DNA of 64,000 nucleotides from assembly GCF_038396635.1 (NCBI RefSeq), contig NZ_CP121687.1, positions 2,718,592 through 2,782,591 of the forward strand, in the 5' to 3' direction. This stretch comes from Defluviitalea saccharophila (lineage in GTDB: Bacteria > Bacillota > Clostridia > Lachnospirales > Defluviitaleaceae). Positions 63,183-64,000 of the stretch are shown one piece after another (within the stretch, counting starts at the first letter, position 1; each line of letters starts with the position of its first letter). Made by a program: the position numbers and the translations under genes. The notes beneath the pieces are model-generated. The model was not told where the DNA came from and searched no databases. It saw only the letters and a list, made by a program, of their open reading frames with translations.

Positions 63183-64000
63183 ATGAAGGAAGAACTGATT
63201 CAATTTTGCAGCTCAATTAAAATAGAATATGTGGGAATAGCTCCTTCAGGTCCATATTATGATTTTGAAGAAGTTTGGAAGAAGCAGATTGAAAGAGGGT
63301 ATATCTGCGGCTTTGAAGAACTGGAGATTGAAAAAAGGATTTATCCTCATTTAACCTTAGAGGATGTACAATCCGTTATTGTGTGTTTATTTCCTTATTA
63401 TACAGGTAGCGAAAAGAACTCGAATATTTCTAAATATGCTTATGGCATAGATTATCATACCCTAGCCATAGAGAAACTTGAACTGATAGGGCAATTCTTA
63501 GGGGAAAGAATAGCAAACTTTCATTATAAAGCGTTTGCGGATACGGGTCCCTTAAGCGACAGATACTTAGCCCATAAAGCAGGGCTCGGCTTTTGGGGAA
63601 TTAATAATCATATCATAACAGACAAATATGGTTCTTATGTTTTTATCGGATATATTTTAAACAACTATCCTTTTGAGCCGGATCAACCTCAGGAACGCAC
63701 CTGTTATCAGTGCTTTAATTGTGTAAGAAATTGCCCCGGCCAGTGCATAAAGGGAGATTTTACAATCAATCCCTTACGGTGCAAATCCTTTATCACTCAG
63801 AAAAAAGGCGAACTTACCGAAGAGGATATAGAGATATTACGAAAACACCAACTCATCTGGGGCTGTGATGTTTGCCAGGATGTCTGCCCTCATAATCGTA
63901 AAGTTGAAAAAACACCAATAGACGAGTTCTGGCAGGATTTAATGTTTCATATTGATTACGAAGAACTCTCTCAGATATCCAACAAAGAATTTTTAAGAAA
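63183..64000 (+). CDS. queG: Epoxyqueuosine reductase QueG (N-terminal part)
   Basis: About 272 residues visible; the gene runs off the right edge. The cobalamin-binding N-terminal domain includes VGIAPSGPYYDFEEVW, the active-site region KAFADTGPLSDRYLAHKAGL (proton-donor Asp) and GFWGINNHIIT. The ferredoxin-like domain carries cysteine groups CYQCFNCVRNCPGQC and CDVCQDVCPHN for two [4Fe-4S] clusters. QueG reduces epoxyqueuosine to queuosine in tRNA. I chose ATG 63183, with GGACGGA five bases upstream; an overlapping ATG at 63179 is out of frame and stops at once. Confidence 0.93.
   Translation, partial: MKEELIQFCSSIKIEYVGIAPSGPYYDFEEVWKKQIERGYICGFEELEIEKRIYPHLTLEDVQSVIVCLFPYYTGSEKNSNISKYAYGIDYHTLAIEKLELIGQFLGERIANFHYKAFADTGPLSDRYLAHKAGLGFWGINNHIITDKYGSYVFIGYILNNYPFEPDQPQERTCYQCFNCVRNCPGQCIKGDFTINPLRCKSFITQKKGELTEEDIEILRKHQLIWGCDVCQDVCPHNRKVEKTPIDEFWQDLMFHIDYEELSQISNKEFLR

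Noticed and set aside
63179-63222. ATG 63179 as the queG start
   Set aside because: It is out of frame with the QueG sequence and stops after 13 codons; ATG 63183 opens the conserved frame.
1-64000. CRISPR arrays, tRNA or rRNA genes
   Set aside because: No regularly spaced repeats, cloverleaf-like sequences or rRNA signatures were found by eye. Weak or partial ones could be missed without a scan.

Overview
The window is AT-rich, low-GC Firmicute DNA, most likely from an anaerobic, motile, sugar-fermenting member of the Clostridia. The evidence is the [FeFe]-hydrogenase maturation set (hydE, hydF, hydG and a TM1266-type regulator), T-box and cyclic-di-GMP riboswitch leaders, strong AGGAGG-type ribosome sites, frequent TTG/GTG starts, hairpin+U-run terminators, YesM/YesN and Bce-like signalling operons, and plant-oligosaccharide genes. 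No hydrogenase structural gene, rRNA, tRNA or CRISPR array was seen. The species cannot be told from the window.

Layout. 1-556 (minus): start of a membrane-anchored MutS-like ATPase, cut by the window edge. 557-5344: an accessory island with a caspase-like protease, a ComF-like phosphoribosyltransferase and a SLOG-type nucleotide-binding protein in one compact cassette, followed by an IS3-family element sitting between two remnants of an unidentified gene. 5345-8430: MBL hydrolase, GNAT acetyltransferase, and a YdcZ transporter pair divergent from a Crp/Fnr regulator across a palindromic operator. 8430-11863 (minus): a c-di-GMP-I riboswitch reading into a secreted GDSL hydrolase and a chemoreceptor. 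12094-15402: a T-box leader controlling a TrpXYZ-like amino-acid ABC transporter.

15526-27072: pdxA, a LysM-anchored 5'-nucleotidase, an acyl-CoA ligase-like enzyme, an EAL phosphodiesterase with a degenerate GGDEF domain, and a heterodimeric ABC exporter. 27197-38207: a carbohydrate locus (YesM/YesN pair, sugar ABC transporter, GH31, GH1 and an Edd-like dehydratase) that fits uptake and breakdown of xylose/glucose-containing oligosaccharides such as xyloglucan fragments. 38266-42469 (minus): the hyd maturation operon behind a terminator-bearing leader. 42523-46957: a polysaccharide deacetylase, a coiled-coil protein and an orphan MASE3 histidine kinase. 47122-52237: a Bce-like two-component system plus ABC transporter, with direct-repeat operators before the transporter. 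52359-55117: LemA and TPM proteins and a CcdA-TlpA fusion. 55294-62060: EcsC, a small 57-residue gene, two chemoreceptors, a solute-binding lipoprotein and a niacin-type ECF S component. 62139-64000: DJ-1/PfpI, YjbQ and the start of queG.

The most promising unusual system is the caspase/PRTase/SLOG cassette at 962-3591. It pairs a suicide-type protease with two nucleotide-handling proteins and has the architecture expected of a nucleotide-signal-gated defence module. That function is inferred, not shown. Second are the c-di-GMP leader, whose aptamer is followed by a perfect 28-bp hairpin before the terminator, and the unrecognised leader ahead of the hyd operon. Product names rest on motif reading without database searches.
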